34,472 nt of DNA from Ophiocordyceps camponoti-saundersi (nom. inval.) (lineage: Eukaryota; Ascomycota; Sordariomycetes; Hypocreales; Ophiocordycipitaceae). The notes beneath the pieces were generated by a model. The model searched no databases. It saw only the letters and a program-made list of their open reading frames with translations, and had not been told where the DNA came from. Below are positions 1 through 10,759 of this stretch, piece by piece. The number at the start of each line of letters is the position of its first letter. Position 1 is the first letter of the stretch. A program made the translations under genes and the position numbers. The stretch lies in contig PDHQ01000327.1 of NCBI GenBank assembly GCA_003339415.1, positions 1,131 to 35,602 of the forward strand, written 5' to 3'.

Positions 1-600
1 CTTTTTTTTTTTTTTTCCCCCCCCCCCCCCCCCCTCGCGCTCCCGCTAGCTTACTTTTATATCTTATTATTTCTCGCACTTTTATATATATTAATATACC
101 CTCTCGCGCTTTATTATTACCTTACGTAAATCTTTTTCCTTTCGCTTACCTTTATATTTTATTATTATTATTAGTTATATAAGTAAATAGTTATTTTTTT
201 TCTTCTCCTTTATATTTCCTCTTTCTCTCTCTCTCTCTATCCTCTCTCTCTCCCTCTTTTTTCCTCTCCTCTCTTTTCCTCTCCTCTCTCTTTTCTCTCC
301 TTCTCTCCCTCTCTTCCTTTCTCTCTCTCTTTTCCTCTCCTCTCTCTTCTCTTTCCCTCTCTCCCTCTCTCCCTCTCTCCCTCTCTCCTCTCTCTCTTTC
401 TTTATACGGTTATAGATAGATATATATATATATATATACGCCTTTCTTCCTACTCTTTCTAACCGTTTTTCTTATTATTATTATTTTTCTATATAAAATA
501 GGTATTATTTTCCCTAATTTTTTTATTTTCTTTTTTATATCTTATTCCTTATTATAAACTTTTTAAGAGATAAATATATAATATCGTATATTAATATTTC
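1..600. repeat. Partial copy of repeat family F (F0), with homopolymer and CT microsatellite
   Basis: The segment around 170-215 (a TAAGTAAATAGT-like block followed by a T-rich run) and the block around 480-520 (ATATAAAATAGGTATTATTT) match the same positions of the F copies at 6660-6860 and 8260-8300, so this is the low-coordinate part of a fourth F copy cut by the window edge. It opens with 15 T (2-16) and then 18 C (17-34). A long CT-rich microsatellite fills about 219-407 and a (TA)n run sits at about 419-438. The motif-bearing half of the F coding relic was not found here. Confidence 0.5.
219..407. repeat. CT-rich microsatellite
   Basis: Nearly pure pyrimidine stretch of CT, CCT and TTTC repeats. 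It lies where other F copies have a much shorter pyrimidine stretch, so it looks like a local expansion. Confidence 0.8.
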
Positions 601-1180
601 GCTTTTTTAAATATTATATATATTTTTTATTATAATATTTATATTAAAGTTAAGTAGCGCTTCCGCTAATTAAAGTAAGCTAAAATAGCTTATAATATAA
701 CGCTTAACTCCCTTATTATAATTAATATTACGCTAAGCTTACGCTTAACTAGCGCTACCGAAATATATTAGCTTATATTTTATACTAAGCTTTATAAAAG
801 CTATATATATTTATTTATATACTTTTAAAAGCCGCTAACCTCGCCTAGTTATTACGGAAATAAGTAGTATAGCTTTTACTAGCCTTATTAGCATTGCTAA
901 TATAAGACTATATATATTTACCTTTATTTTATTATATTTTATTTTTAAACTTTAATCTCTAATTTTATTAATCTTTTAGTTTAATAATAATAGTATATAG
1001 AGACGTGCTTTTAAGTTCTAAGAGTATTTTTTTCGCTTAGAATATATTTCTTTTAAGGAAAAAATCGAATATATATACCTTAAAAGGTACTTTATAAGCT
1101 ATTTTAGACTTCTAAATAACTATTAATAGCTTACCTTTTCTTCTAAATATTTATCTTATAATATATTTATAAATTCGGTC
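601..1180. other. AT-rich intergenic DNA, nothing recognised
   Basis: Strongly RIP-like composition. I saw no extended reading frame and no clear match to the other repeats in the window. Confidence 0.5.
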
Positions 1181-3540
1181 TCTTACTATATTACCGCTTT
1201 TTATAATTATACTCTTTATATTTACTTATATATTATTATAATAATAGTAATAGAAGTATATAAAGTAAATATATTATCTTAAGTTTTATCTAAAAACGTA
1301 GTTAAGATTAGTATCCTTTTTCTATATAGCGTTTATAAATTATAACGCCTTAATCTTACCGCTAAGATATATACTTATAATTACTTATAGCGATTATTTC
1401 CTTTTTAAGTTTTTAGCCCTTACTTATTAGACTAATACTTACTTTTATAATATAAAAAAGGCACTTTCTTATATATATATATATAATATACCCCCTTAAA
1501 CTTATAAGCTAATTTAAAAGTATCTAATAAGCTTTTAAAATAACTTTAAAAATCGTAAGATAAGATTATTAAAACTTTTAAGAGAAAACTCGTAGGAAAA
1601 GACTATAAGTATATATCTTCTATACCTATTAAATTAGTAAAGCTAGCTAAGTTATCTAAATATAGTATAAAATACCCTCTTCTTTTCCTCTCTCTCTTTT
1701 CCTCTTTCTTCTTCCCTTATCCTCCTTTTCCTTTTCTTTCTAAAGTTTTCTATATAGCCTTTTTCTTAAAAAGGAATATAGATTTTAGAATAAACTTAAG
1801 TTTTATTCCTACGTGCGATTATAGCGTATAAGGGAGGTATCGCCTTTTCTAGCTTTTAACTATATACTTATTAATTATAGCTATAATAAACGCTTTAAGT
1901 ATAAATATAAGTATCCGCTTACGGATTTTATATTTATTAAAATAATATAGTTTTTTTCTATAAGAGTTAGAGCGATAAATACTTTTGCGCCCTATAATAA
2001 ATATTATTCTTTAAGCTAAAATTACTATATCCGCCTTAGTAGTATATATTAAAATTCTACGTAATAATAGATACTTTAGGGCCTTAGTTACGTAGAGCTA
2101 TTAGGTAGCGAATAGCACTACTTATAAGAAATATAGTCGCTTACGAACTTACGTGCACTTTTTTTAATATTATATCTCGCTCCTAAGCTTAAAATATAGC
2201 GTTTCTAGTAGCTTTATATAAGCGGGTCTTAGACGATAATATTTATATTAAACTTAAACTACTACTCCTAGCTTTATATAAATTATAGCGATAGCTATTA
2301 AAGATAATAATAATATTACGGAGAGTAAAGAGGTTATAAAGTTAGAAAATTCTCTTAAAGTTAAAGTTAAGAATAAATAAGTATAAGAAGGGCTATTATC
2401 TCTTAAGCTCCTTAAAGATACTATACTTATTTCCCTTAATACTTACTAAATAAACTTAGGTTAACGCTAAGAAAAATTAGCGGTATTAAAATAAAAGTTA
2501 AATATATAAATAGAAGGTAATAATAGTATATAGTAAACGCTAAAAATAACGCTTATAATTATAATAATATTTAATATTAATAAAAGTAAATAATATAATA
2601 ATAGAAGGAAAATATATAGATAATTAAGGTATTAGGTAATTTAGTCTTAAAGTTTAAGTTTATTATAACTTTTATACTTATAAGATTTCGAAATTCTTTT
2701 AAAATACTTAAGGAGAGGTAACTCTAAAAAAAAGTAAGTAGTTTATTCTTTCTTAAAACTAATTAGTATAATATCTATTCTATTAGGGAATTATAATATT
2801 ATTTTAATATAAGTATTTTAGCGGGGGAAGAAGGATACCTTAAGTAAGCGTAGTAAATATATAAGGGGCGTAACTTCTTAGGTAACTAAAGTTTTTAACT
2901 AATATAAAAGGGGATCTCTAGCTATAAGGGGAAATACTAGATAGTAATTCTTTATAAGGAAAATAATAAGAAGTCGGTTTTCTATATAAAAATAAAAAAA
3001 GAAAAAGAAAGGAAGATAAGAACTATTTAATTAAATACCGAAAACTTAAGAATAAGTATTTAAATTAAGAATTTATAATATAAAAGTATAAAGTTTAAAA
3101 TAAAGTTATAAGGTTAGTAGAGTTTTTACTATAAGTCCTTTCTAAGACTTAACTTATAATAAATAACTTTTATAATAACTATAAAAATAAAGTTAGGGCT
3201 AATTACTTACTTAATTTCTTCCTCTTTTAAGGGAAACTAATCTAAGCTATATATCTAATAATAACCCTAATTTTATATTATTTACCTTTTATATCTTAAT
3301 CTATAGATACTTTTAGGAAAAGAAAGGGGTTAAGGAACTATTTAATTAAACTTTATAAAAGCTTTTAAATATCTCCTAGCTAAGTTATACGCTTATTTTT
3401 CTTTAAGCGTGTTTATTACTACTACTAAAATATACTGCCCGTTATATTATATTCTTTTTAGCTATAATTATATAAAGTAATATCTTATAAGTAAAGAATA
3501 ATTTTAATTTTAAGTTACTAAGTTAATAAGCTTAAGTATT
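1180..3540 (+). mobile_element. Degenerate repeat family R, copy R1
   Basis: Three blocks recur in the same order in copy R4 (20315-23560): a 5' block (1240-1770) with a TATA box and pyrimidine tract, a middle block (1770-2640) and a 3' block (2895-3390). R1 is shorter than R4 mainly because most of the R4 middle coding relic is missing. No long terminal repeats and no convincing terminal inverted repeats were found, because the 5' and 3' blocks do not match each other. The element class is unknown. All copies are heavily RIP-mutated. Edges are uncertain by about 50-100 bp. Confidence 0.6.
1640..1745 (+). promoter_or_regulatory. Promoter-like block of R1: TATA box plus CT tract
   Basis: TATAAAAT at 1666-1673 is followed directly by a polypyrimidine tract (about 1676-1745). 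The same arrangement occurs in R3 (TATAAAAAG at 19359) and R4 (TATAAAAT at 20806). TATA followed by a CT-rich stretch is a usual fungal core promoter layout. That it once drove the R transcript is inference. Confidence 0.45.
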
Positions 3541-3772
3541 TAAGAGGATATATTTTTATTCGTTTAGTTTAGTAAGTTTATTATAGGATATATTTAAATT
3601 AATATATTTTTAGATATTATAAAGTTTAGTAACTTTTTTTAGGTTATAATATTATTAAGTTTAGTCCCTATATTTACGGAGAATTTAAAGAGGCTTTTAA
3701 AAATAAATAGAATTTTTAAATAAAAATATATTATATATAAAAAAAAAGAAGAAAAAAAAATAAGTAATATTT
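3541..3772. other. AT-rich link between R1 and the next R fragment
   Basis: No coding or repeat assignment. It ends in an A-rich run broken by G (about 3740-3760), similar to A-rich runs at other repeat edges in this window. Confidence 0.4.
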
Positions 3773-4130
3773 ATTTAATAAAAACTTTATATAACTAATT
3801 AGATTAGATAAAGTAAACTTAGCTTATAATTATTATTAAAATAATAGTAAAAGTATCTAAATTTAATATTTTATATTAAGTTTTATTTAAAAATATAGTA
3901 AGGACCGGTATTTTCCTTATAGGTAGTAAGTATAAGTAATAGCGCCTTAATCTTATAACTAATATATATACTTATAACTACGCTATAGTAGCTATTTTCT
4001 TTTTAGCTTTTCGGCCCTTATTTATTAAACTAATACTTACTTTTATAATATATATAAACTAGGCACTTTCTTATATATATATACGCGATAGTTTACGTAT
4101 ACGTAATATATATATATATGCCCCCCCCGC
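3773..4130 (+). repeat. 5' fragment of repeat family R
   Basis: Matches the start of R4 (block from about 20325, ATTAGATTAGATAAAGTAAA in this copy) through to the position of the family's C tract, here expanded to eight C at 4121-4128 where other copies have five or six. It stops just there, before the TATA box and pyrimidine tract. Confidence 0.6.
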
Positions 4131-4139
4131 ACCTTATTA

Positions 4140-5200
4140 TTTTATTTTAACTTTATATCTTAGCTATATACTTTTAAAAGCTTTTATATAAAATATATCT
4201 TCCTAACCTGCTTTATAATTAAGCTATATATATATTTATATATAATATACCTAATATATAGATATTCTAAGCGCTATGCTCTAAATCTTATACTTTTTAT
4301 ATTATAATATATTTCCTTTTATTTTAATAAACGCACTTACTATCCCGGTCCTAAAGCTATTTTTTAGTAGCTATAATAGTAATATTTAAAGAAAATAAAC
4401 GCTAAACTAAAAAGTAAGCCTTTTAATAATATATATATATCCTAATTAAATAATATCCTAGTCTTTCTTGCTTTTTAAAATCTTCTCTAAATCTATATTA
4501 TAAAGGCGGCTAAGGCGGTATATTAGCTATTATTAAATATTTATATAGTTTACTTTCCCTCTAAAGATAAGGAAATTAGCGTTATAAATTATAATAGTAA
4601 GAACTTTATTAAATAGGATTAGAGCCTTACTTTTATACTTTACTTTTTTATAACGAATTACTAATTTTAATATTATTTTTAAGATATTTAGCTTTAGATT
4701 AAATAGTTTTACCCCGAAATATCTTTATTTCTCCTTTCGTTATCTTAAAAATTAATTTCTTATCCCTTTTTATATAAGGAATTACTATTTAGCTTATCCC
4801 CTTATAGCTAGAAATCCTTACTTTTATTATTTAAATAATACGGTTACTTAGTAAGGTACCTTACCTAAGTATCTACTAAGCTTTCCTAAGATATCCTTCT
4901 TCCCTTACGAAATACTTAGATATAATAATATTAAATAGTTCGTTTTACTTTTTAAGCTTTAGGGCCTTTATAAATTAATATCGTAAAAAAAAAAATAATT
5001 ATATAATATTATAATAGCAGCTATAGTTAATATATATAATATATCTTAATATTACTTTTTAAATAAGTATTATAAAATTAGTATTTAGCTTTTAAACTTA
5101 TTTTTAAAGCTACTAAAAATATCCTATACTATAATCTTATCTTAAAACTTATAGCGAAAAAGAAAATATTCGTATTTTTATATCCTTATTATTTTTTACT
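4140..5200 (-). repeat. Inverted, 3'-part copy of repeat family R
   Basis: The reverse complement of R1 2740-3390 aligns here. The clearest stretch is 4775-4920: GGAATTACTATTTAGCTTAT, then CCCCTTATAGCTAGA, then ATATCCTTCTTCCC, which mirrors R1 2820-2965. The flanking match continues to about 4540 on one side and, more weakly, to about 5140. It therefore lies in opposite orientation to the R fragment just before it at 3773-4130, so the pair is head to head around 4130. Confidence 0.5.
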
Positions 5201-5389
5201 TCTTAAATTTATTAAATAATATTTATCTATTTATAAGCGTTTAATTAAAGTAGCCCCTTATTCTTATATTTTACTTTCTTATATATTTATATAGAAAAAA
5301 AAAATACCTATATTCTCTTTATATATATTTTTTAACTAGCTTATCGCACTACGCTTAGATCTTATCTTTTTTTAGTTAGACTTTATTAT

Positions 5390-6439
5390 CTTTCCTTACT
5401 TATATATTTTCTCCCTATCTTCTTAATATATCCCTTACCGCGCTTATTATCTTAATATTACTTAACTCCTCGCTATCTTACGTATATCCCTTTTTTTATA
5501 ATTTTTAATTATTTAAGTAAACGTAAGCTTTTTATCTTAGCTCCTTAGCTTTATATTCTCTTATACTCTCTCTCTTTTATCTTTTTATCTTTATATATAT
5601 ATATACTTACGCCCTTATATACGTATATTTATATTAATATACGTTATTATATCTTCTTATTTTTTCGCTATTTTTATAAATAAACTAAGTATTATATTTT
5701 TATCTTACTTTTACCCTTTATTTTTACCTTCCTCTTATATAATATTTTATCCCCTATTACCGTTTTTTCTTACTTAGGTTAACGTTTTCTATTAAAAGGT
5801 AATAGATCCTCTTTATATTATATATAATACTCTCCTTAGCTCTATTAGAAGAAATTATTTCGCCCCCGATTACGATAAGATTATTTTACTTTTTAGAACC
5901 GAACTTTTTAACTCCTACTAGCGGTAATATTATATTATTATAATTCGCCCTCTTTTTTTAGTATAATAAAGGCTCCTCTTAATACTTTATAAGCTAATAA
6001 AATCGCACTTCTCTTATATTTTACCTAGGAAGTTAATATAATCCTAAACCGTAACCTTATTATAAAAACCTAAATTATTAAGATTATATAATCTAAGAGT
6101 TTCTTCCGCGCTATTCTTATAGTATTACGAGGATTACGAGCTAAAAATTATATTTATAGCTACTTTCTTTATTTATTACGCCCTTTTTTAAGCTATTTCC
6201 GAACGCTTTATTTTAAAAATAGCGCTTACGTAAAGTATATCCGCTTCTAATAATAGCGTAATTATATATATTTTCGTAATTTTACTATACCTATCTCTTA
6301 TATTATTATAAATACGCTTAGTAGTAATAATATTACTAACTATAATTAATAATAATCTTTCCTATATAAACTTTTATATTTATTATTTACCTTTATATAA
6401 CTTAATTAATTACTAAGGAAAAAAAAAAGAAAAAAAAAA
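5390..6439 (-). repeat. Repeat family F, copy F1
   Basis: About 1.05 kb unit aligned to F2 and F3. Distances between fixed internal anchors agree closely: from the AAGTAAA-type anchor to AAGCTAATAA is 475 bp here and 476 bp in F2, and from AAGCTAATAA to the end of the A-rich tract is 448 bp in both. It ends at a G-interrupted A tract (6419-6439). The orientation is that of the coding relic inside it. Confidence 0.65.
5760..6290 (-). pseudogene. RIP-degraded coding relic of family F (copy F1), function unknown
   Basis: Reading the minus strand gives the segments KNSAEETLRLYNLNNLG (around 6060-6115) and EKCDFISL, stop, SIKRSLYYTKKRG (around 5955-6010), with TAA/TAG stops between them. The same two segments appear in F2 at the same spacing (about 110 bp) with conservative amino-acid changes: KYSAEKTRKLYNFSNLN and REECYFISL, stop, KIRKG. 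Conservation at protein level between copies that differ at many bases indicates that this frame was once translated. I do not recognise the family. The true start and end cannot be placed, because RIP has removed ATG and CAA/CAG/TGG codons. Confidence 0.5.
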
Positions 6440-6529
6440 TCCTTTTTACTATTTACCTTATAACTTACCCCCTTATACTTAAAGAAACTATTTTTAATAG
6501 CTAAAAACCTTATCTTTTTTCCTTTTTAG

Positions 6530-7595
6530 CGTATCTCCTTACTAACTCTCCTACTCCTCTTAATATACCGCGTATATCTATTAACCCTTATATACCTTAC
6601 TTAGCCTCGGTTAAGTCCTCGCTATCCTACGCCCTTACTTATTATTTTACTAATAGTAGTTATTTTAGTAAATAGGCGTTTATTTTCCTAGCTCCTCTAT
6701 ATTTCTCTTTACTTATATATATATATATATATATATAAATATTTACTTACTCGCTTACTAGCGTACGTATATTTAAATCGATATATAAGATATTTCTATC
6801 TTTTTTATTATCTTTTTTTCTTAACTATTTATAGCTTATATAAAAAATAGGTATATTTTTTTTTCTTATACCCTATACCTTACTTTTTATATAAAAAATT
6901 ATCCTCTCTTTCTATTTCCTCCTATTTAAGTTAATTATTTCTAATAAAAGGCTATAAATCTTATTATTACCTTATATCTTACTTTACTTAAACTTATTAA
7001 AAAACTCTTCTACTCGCGGAATAGTAATTATCTTATTATTTTGCTTTTTAAAACTGTCCCCTTCGATTATTATTAGCGGCGGTATTATTTTACTATTAAA
7101 CGCTCTCTTTTTTCCGAATAAAAAAACGCCCTTTCTAATTTTCTATAAGCTAATAAAATAGCACTCCTCTCTTAACTTACCTATCTTATTACTTTACGCC
7201 TTAAAGGCGATAATAGTATAAAGATTTAAATTACTAAAATTATATAATTTACGAGTTTTTTCCGCGCTATATTTATTATATTATAAGAATCCTTAGTTAA
7301 GGATTATAGCTATAGCTACCTTATCTATTTATTATCTCCTTTCGTTAAATATATCCGAACGCCTTATTTTAAATATAGCGCTTACGTAATATATATCCGC
7401 TTCCGATAATAGCGTAGCTATATATACTTTTAAAACTTAGCTATACCTATTTTTTATTTTATTATAAATACGCTTAGTAGCGACGATAATATAAACTATA
7501 ATTAGTAGAAACCTTTCCTATATTAATTTTCTTATTTATTCTTACTTTTATAGCTATATATAGATATTAATATAATAATACGAAGAAAAAAAAAA
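6530..7595 (-). repeat. Repeat family F, copy F2
   Basis: Direct repeat of F1, with anchors shifted by about 1156 bp. A (TA)n run at about 6715-6737 replaces the pyrimidine stretch of other copies. It ends with an A tract at 7585-7595. Confidence 0.65.
6905..7430 (-). pseudogene. RIP-degraded coding relic of family F (copy F2), function unknown
   Basis: The best preserved F reading frame. From about 7290 down to 6905 the minus strand reads with few stops, all TAA/TAG. It includes KYSAEKTRKLYNFSNLN, then IGKLREECYFISL followed by a stop, then KIRKGVFLFGKKRAFNSK, and then a basic and acidic stretch containing IPRVEEFFNKFK. The stop after FISL sits at the same residue in F1, F2 and F3, so it is probably an ancestral tryptophan codon (TGG) hit by RIP in each copy. 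No known domain is recognised. It could be a repeated host gene family or the protein of a non-autonomous transposon. Confidence 0.55.
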
Positions 7596-7599
7596 TTCT

Positions 7600-8149
7600 C
7601 CTCTTTCTCTCTCTCTCTTTTCTTTTTTTTTTCCTTTTTTTAATTACTCTCCTTTTAAAAAATAAATTATAGTAAATATTATAAATAAAGTTAAGGTTAA
7701 ATATAACTTATTTTAATTATTATACTTATTCTAATACTAATAATATTATATTTATATTTTCCTATTTACTTTTATTATATTATTATATTTTCCTTTTTAT
7801 ATATAGTTTTTACTATACTTTTTTACCTTTTATATTTTAACTATATAGCTACTATTATTATTATAAACGCTATTTTTATATATCTAGCTTTCCTTTTATA
7901 TCTCGCTTCTTATAATATCTATATAAGTAAATTATATATATTTATATATTATATATTTACTTATATACCGCGCCTTATACTTTACTTTTTTATTCTAACT
8001 TTATTTTCTATATATATTTATATACTTTAAAACTTATTCTAAAAAAAAATAAAGCTTATTTTTTATTCGCTTTTTTACTTAATTTGCCCCGGCTAAGGCC
8101 CTCGATTAAAACCCTAAAAAAAAAAAAAATCTAGTAGCTTAGCCTTATT
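7600..8149. other. AT-rich DNA between F2 and F3, no gene seen
   Basis: Contains a short CT tract (7600-7630), A runs at about 8041-8049 and 8116-8128, and a block around 8085-8110 with slightly higher GC. Nothing coding or repeated was identified. Confidence 0.4.
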
Positions 8150-9194
8150 TTCTCTCTCGCCCTCTCGCCTTCTCTCCCCCCCGCCACTCTCCTCGCTCCC
8201 TCGCTATTCTCCTTATCTTTTCGCGTACCCGTTATTCTCTCGCTTATAGTAATTATATAAGCAAATAGGCATTTTTTCCTAGCTTTATCTTACTTCTCCT
8301 TATTTATTCCTTCTCTCTCTTTTTCTTTTCCTTTTTTTAACGTACTTATTAATATACGTATATATACTCGTACTAATAAACGCCTTTATATTAGTATATA
8401 TTATATTTTTCTCTCTTCTATTATTTTTTCCTTTTTATATTTTATCTTTTTTATAAATAAGCTAAGTATTTTATTTTCTTTTTTTTCTATTTTATATTTT
8501 TTACTTTATTTAATATTTTATATTCTTTTTATATTTTCTCTTACTTATATTTATTTTTCCTAAAAGGAAAAAAAAAAAAAGCTATAAATCTTATTATCGC
8601 TTTATATTATATTTTTCTTATTTTTATAAATAACTTATTTATTAATTAATTATAGATAATTTATTTTTTTATATTTTAAAATTAACTCTCTTAACTCTTA
8701 CTCGCTATATAGCTACTTTTCTATAATACGCCCTTTTCTTTTAGTATAATAAAAGCTACTTTTTACTCTTTATAAGCTAATAAAACTATACTCCTTTTAT
8801 ATTTTACTTATATCGTTATTATATAAATAAAAAGTAATAATATTATTACTTAATATATCGTTAAGAAGATAAGATTAAAGATTTATTTTTAAAGATTACC
8901 TTATTCTTACCTTGCTAATTCGCTACGCTCTTTTATTAGCTATATCTTAACCCCTTACTTCGAAAAGGCGCTCGCGCGATATATATCCGCCCCTAAAAAG
9001 AAGCGTAATTACTTATATTTTTAAGATTTAGTTAAAGCTTTATATATATATTATTATAAATACGCTTAGTAATTATAATAGTATTAAGTATAATTAGTAA
9101 TAAGCTTTCCTATATAACCTTTTATATTACTTATTTACCCTTTTAACTATTTAAGTATTTTTATTTAATATATAAAAAAAAAGAAGAAAAAAAA
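8150..9194 (-). repeat. Repeat family F, copy F3
   Basis: Aligned by the anchors GCAAATAGGC (8261), TATAAGCTAA (8771) and CGCTTAGTA (about 9063), and by the terminal G-interrupted A tract (9174-9194). The anchor to tract distance is 420 bp, against 448 in F1 and F2, so there is a small internal deletion or divergence. The low-coordinate end is C and CT rich (8150-8215). Confidence 0.6.
8690..8860 (-). pseudogene. RIP-degraded coding relic of family F (copy F3)
   Basis: The minus strand reads KEYSFISL, stop, RVKSSFYYTKRKGRII, which aligns residue for residue with the FISL segments of F1 and F2. The SAEE segment seen in F1 and F2 could not be found at the expected place (about 8885), so this copy is more diverged or has lost that part. 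Confidence 0.45.
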
Positions 9195-10740
9195 TCCTTC
9201 GATATTAAGGCTTTATATAACTATTAAACCTCGGATCTTATTAATTTACCTATCTAGAAAATAAGTCCTATTAGGCAAATTAGTTTTTACGATAAAGATA
9301 CCTTAAAATAAAGCTATAATCGCGAAGGTATAATTATACGTAAGTAAATAAAGGAGAGGTATTATACTTTTTTAAAAAACTCTATACCGCTATAATATAC
9401 CTCTTATCTATTCGAGTATTTATCTTAATTATCGCCTTATAAAATCTTAAGTATTTATTAAACTACCCTCCCCCGCCTTTCTATTATTATTAAGTATAGC
9501 GATTAATTACTAATTCTAAATTATTATATTATTTATAATCTAATCTAACTAATAGTTTTATTACCTTATTTTACTTTTTTTCCTTAGCTTTATCTATCTT
9601 ATCTTATCTAATTTATCGTAATATATAAACGCTTTTATTAGCTAACCTTAATCTATTCTAATCTTATCTTCTTTTTTATTCGAATAGCTATTTATAGCTT
9701 TATAATATTACTACGCTTTAGAAAATATAAAATAAACGCTATTCTTCTAAGTTTCGTTTTATTAGTCTTTCTTTACTATTTATATAATAATATTATTAGT
9801 TTACTATACTATCTTTTTATTTACTTATTTAGCTAAGTTACGATAAATTCACGTTTTTATTTCTTAATATATAAACCCCCCCTCCCCTCGCCCCCCCCCC
9901 CTCTCTCTTATTATTACCTATAAGTTCTATTTCGAAAAGGTATCTTATTCTGCTAGTATTACTTTATTATAAAGAATATATAAAAAAAAATATTAAAATA
10001 TATCTTTTTAAATTATCGATTTTCGAAAATAAATCTCTAATAAGTTATATACTTAATCCGCGGACCTCCGCTATTATTTTATCTATATTATAGATTAGAT
10101 ATAGTAGTTTATCTATACGCTTACTATAGTTTAAGTAGAAATCGTTTATATTAAGTACGCTTAATATATATATATAAGGCGTTATTTTATTTATATTATA
10201 AACTAAATAAAATAAGTTTACGATATACTTTTTACGATTAAAGTAAAAGTTTATAACTTTATTAAGTAGGTCTAAGCGCTTACGGAGCGTATTAAATATA
10301 TAATTACCCCGCTTATATCGTAAAGTAACGATTTATACTAACTAGTAATAATAAAATAGTAAAGATCGAAGACCCTCTTACGGTCGCTTATAATCTACTA
10401 TTATATTTTTAAATATATAAATACGGAACTCTCTATAACTTAACTAAGGAAAAACTAAAAAATAAGAAAGTTTAAGTTTTATTATTTTATAACTTAACTA
10501 AAGATAATTAAAAGGGTAAGGAGGTATAAGTTTTATTACTTTACTAAGAGGGATATAAAGGTTTAGGTTTATTTACTTTCGCTTACGTAAGTATAAGCTA
10601 GATAATAATTCTCTATATATAAAATAATAATATTTCTCCTTTCGATAGAGCGATAGCGGTAAGAGTAAATAGGAATTATATATTATTTAATAAATCCGTA
10701 AGAAAAAAAAAATATCCTTTCTCTCTCTCCCCTTTTTTTA
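9195..10740. other. AT-rich region without recognised gene
   Basis: Holds a C-rich run at 9876-9901 (seven C, T, four C, TCG, eleven C) followed by a short CT repeat, and a weak tandem repeat at about 10437-10580. No reading frame was followed on either strand. Confidence 0.4.
10437..10580. repeat. Short degenerate tandem repeat, period about 54 bp
   Basis: AACTTAACTAAGGA at 10437 and AACTTAACTAAAGA at 10491 both lead into a TAAGTTTTATTA-type block. A weaker third copy begins near 10542. That gives about 2.5 copies. Confidence 0.4.
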
Positions 10741-10759
10741 TAAATACTTACTTTTACTA

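Noticed and set aside
219..407. CT-rich tract as a promoter initiator
   Set aside because: No TATA box precedes it and it lies at the low-coordinate edge of an F copy whose coding relic runs on the other strand. It is simpler as a microsatellite expansion.
1180..3390. R1 5' and 3' blocks as a pair of LTRs
   Set aside because: The blocks at 1240-1770 and 2895-3390 do not align with each other, and each has its own set of copies, so they are the two different ends of one element.
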